A program made the translations under genes and the position numbers. This document shows positions 63,672-64,000 of a DNA stretch of 64,000 nucleotides, in pieces. Position 1 is the stretch's first letter. Each line of letters begins with the position of its first letter. The stretch covers positions 267,658-331,657 of the forward strand of contig JBDTRR010000001.1 in assembly GCA_039931615.1 (NCBI GenBank), in the 5' to 3' direction. Source of the DNA: JAHFUI01 sp039931615. GTDB taxonomy: Bacteria > Acidobacteriota > Vicinamibacteria > Vicinamibacterales > CAVVIG01. The notes beneath the pieces were generated by a model that was given only the letters and a program-made list of their open reading frames with translations, did no database searches and was not told the origin of the DNA.

Positions 63672-64000
63672 TCAGATGCTCAGCGTGGCGACCTGGTGCC
63701 GGCGCGCCAGCGCCAGCTCGAACAGCGTTTTCGAGACGAAAATCGACGTGAACAGGTTCGAGATCAACCCGATGAACAAGGTCACGGCGAACCCGCGAAT
63801 CGGACCGTTCCCGAATTGGAACAGGAAGGCACACGAGATCAGCGCCGCGATGTGGGTGTCGAACAGCGTCCAGAAGACGCGGCCGAAGCCCGCGTTGATC
63901 GCCGCGCGGACGCCGCGCTGGGCCTTCAGCTCCTCCTTGATCCGTTCGAAGATCAGCACGTTCGAATCGACGCCGATCCCCATCGTCAGGACGAAGCCGG
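63672..64000 (-). CDS. secD: Protein translocase subunit SecD, C-terminal part (5' end outside window)
   Basis: The frame is open to the window edge. The visible part holds the last membrane segments: GFVLTMGIGVDSNVLIFERIKEEL is the start of the visible block, carrying the relay Asp, followed by AAINAGFGRVFWTLFDTHIAAL and FAVTLFIGLISNLFTSIFV. The order secD-secF on the strand is standard. The C-terminus ends with ARRHQVATLSI. Confidence 0.95.
   Translation of the reverse strand, partial: GFVLTMGIGVDSNVLIFERIKEELKAQRGVRAAINAGFGRVFWTLFDTHIAALISCAFLFQFGNGPIRGFAVTLFIGLISNLFTSIFVSKTLFELALARRHQVATLSI

Overview
The window is high-GC bacterial chromosome, densely coded on both strands. An Oar-type TonB-dependent receptor with an N-terminal carboxypeptidase-regulatory domain, a proton-pumping pyrophosphatase, paired M16 peptidases and one family of short hairpin repeats that leaves VRLKADTTY-like peptides in the genes it enters point to Acidobacteriota, most likely the Vicinamibacteria branch. 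This placement is inferred from gene content and repeat style; no rRNA gene is present. I found no tRNA, rRNA, CRISPR array, prophage or complete insertion sequence.

Layout. 1-11.2 kb is accessory: the 3' part of a DNA methyltransferase, a TPR/DUF2914 membrane protein, an NhaA-like antiporter, a glycosyltransferase, an M3 peptidase, a protein kinase cut short at a repeat cluster, and a large secreted beta-helix protein. 11.9-14.4 kb holds phosphoglucomutase and a FEN-type 5'-3' exonuclease. 14.8-19.3 kb has a MobA-like nucleotidyltransferase, two small cold-shock-domain proteins, a HAD phosphatase, a DUF4399 protein, an ABC-type protein that has lost its ATPase motifs, and a small membrane protein. 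19.5-23.3 kb contains a methyltransferase, a PHP nuclease coupled to a Fur-ferritin fusion, ErpA and FdhE. 23.4-28.9 kb has class I fumarase, aspartase, an exported methyltransferase-like protein, ThiD, MoaE and MoaD.

28.9-44.6 kb is housekeeping: prfA-prmC, a HIT protein, a HAD phosphatase, an M16 pair, ileS-lspA-lgt-rluD-nudix, an HDAC-family deacetylase, Lon and a DksA-type zinc-finger protein. 45-52.3 kb has a hypothetical gene, rpmB, ridA, relA/spoT, a TPR lipoprotein and a DUF2520-panC-panB cluster. 52.4-58.4 kb is a TonB system: one large receptor converging on tonB-exbB-exbD-exbD, which is preceded by a near-consensus promoter. 58.6-64 kb has the membrane pyrophosphatase, a DUF502 protein, undecaprenyl-diphosphatase, secF and the end of secD.

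The most notable signals are a Fur repressor fused to an apparently complete ferritin-like diiron domain, with the next gene's start overlapping its stop; a dispersed bipartite hairpin repeat (about a dozen full, half or related copies) that lies inside ileS, forms the tails of three genes and borders a truncated kinase; an ABC-fold protein lacking Walker A, the catalytic Glu and the switch His; and several slippage-type tandem repeats (8, 12 and 24 bp) at gene borders.
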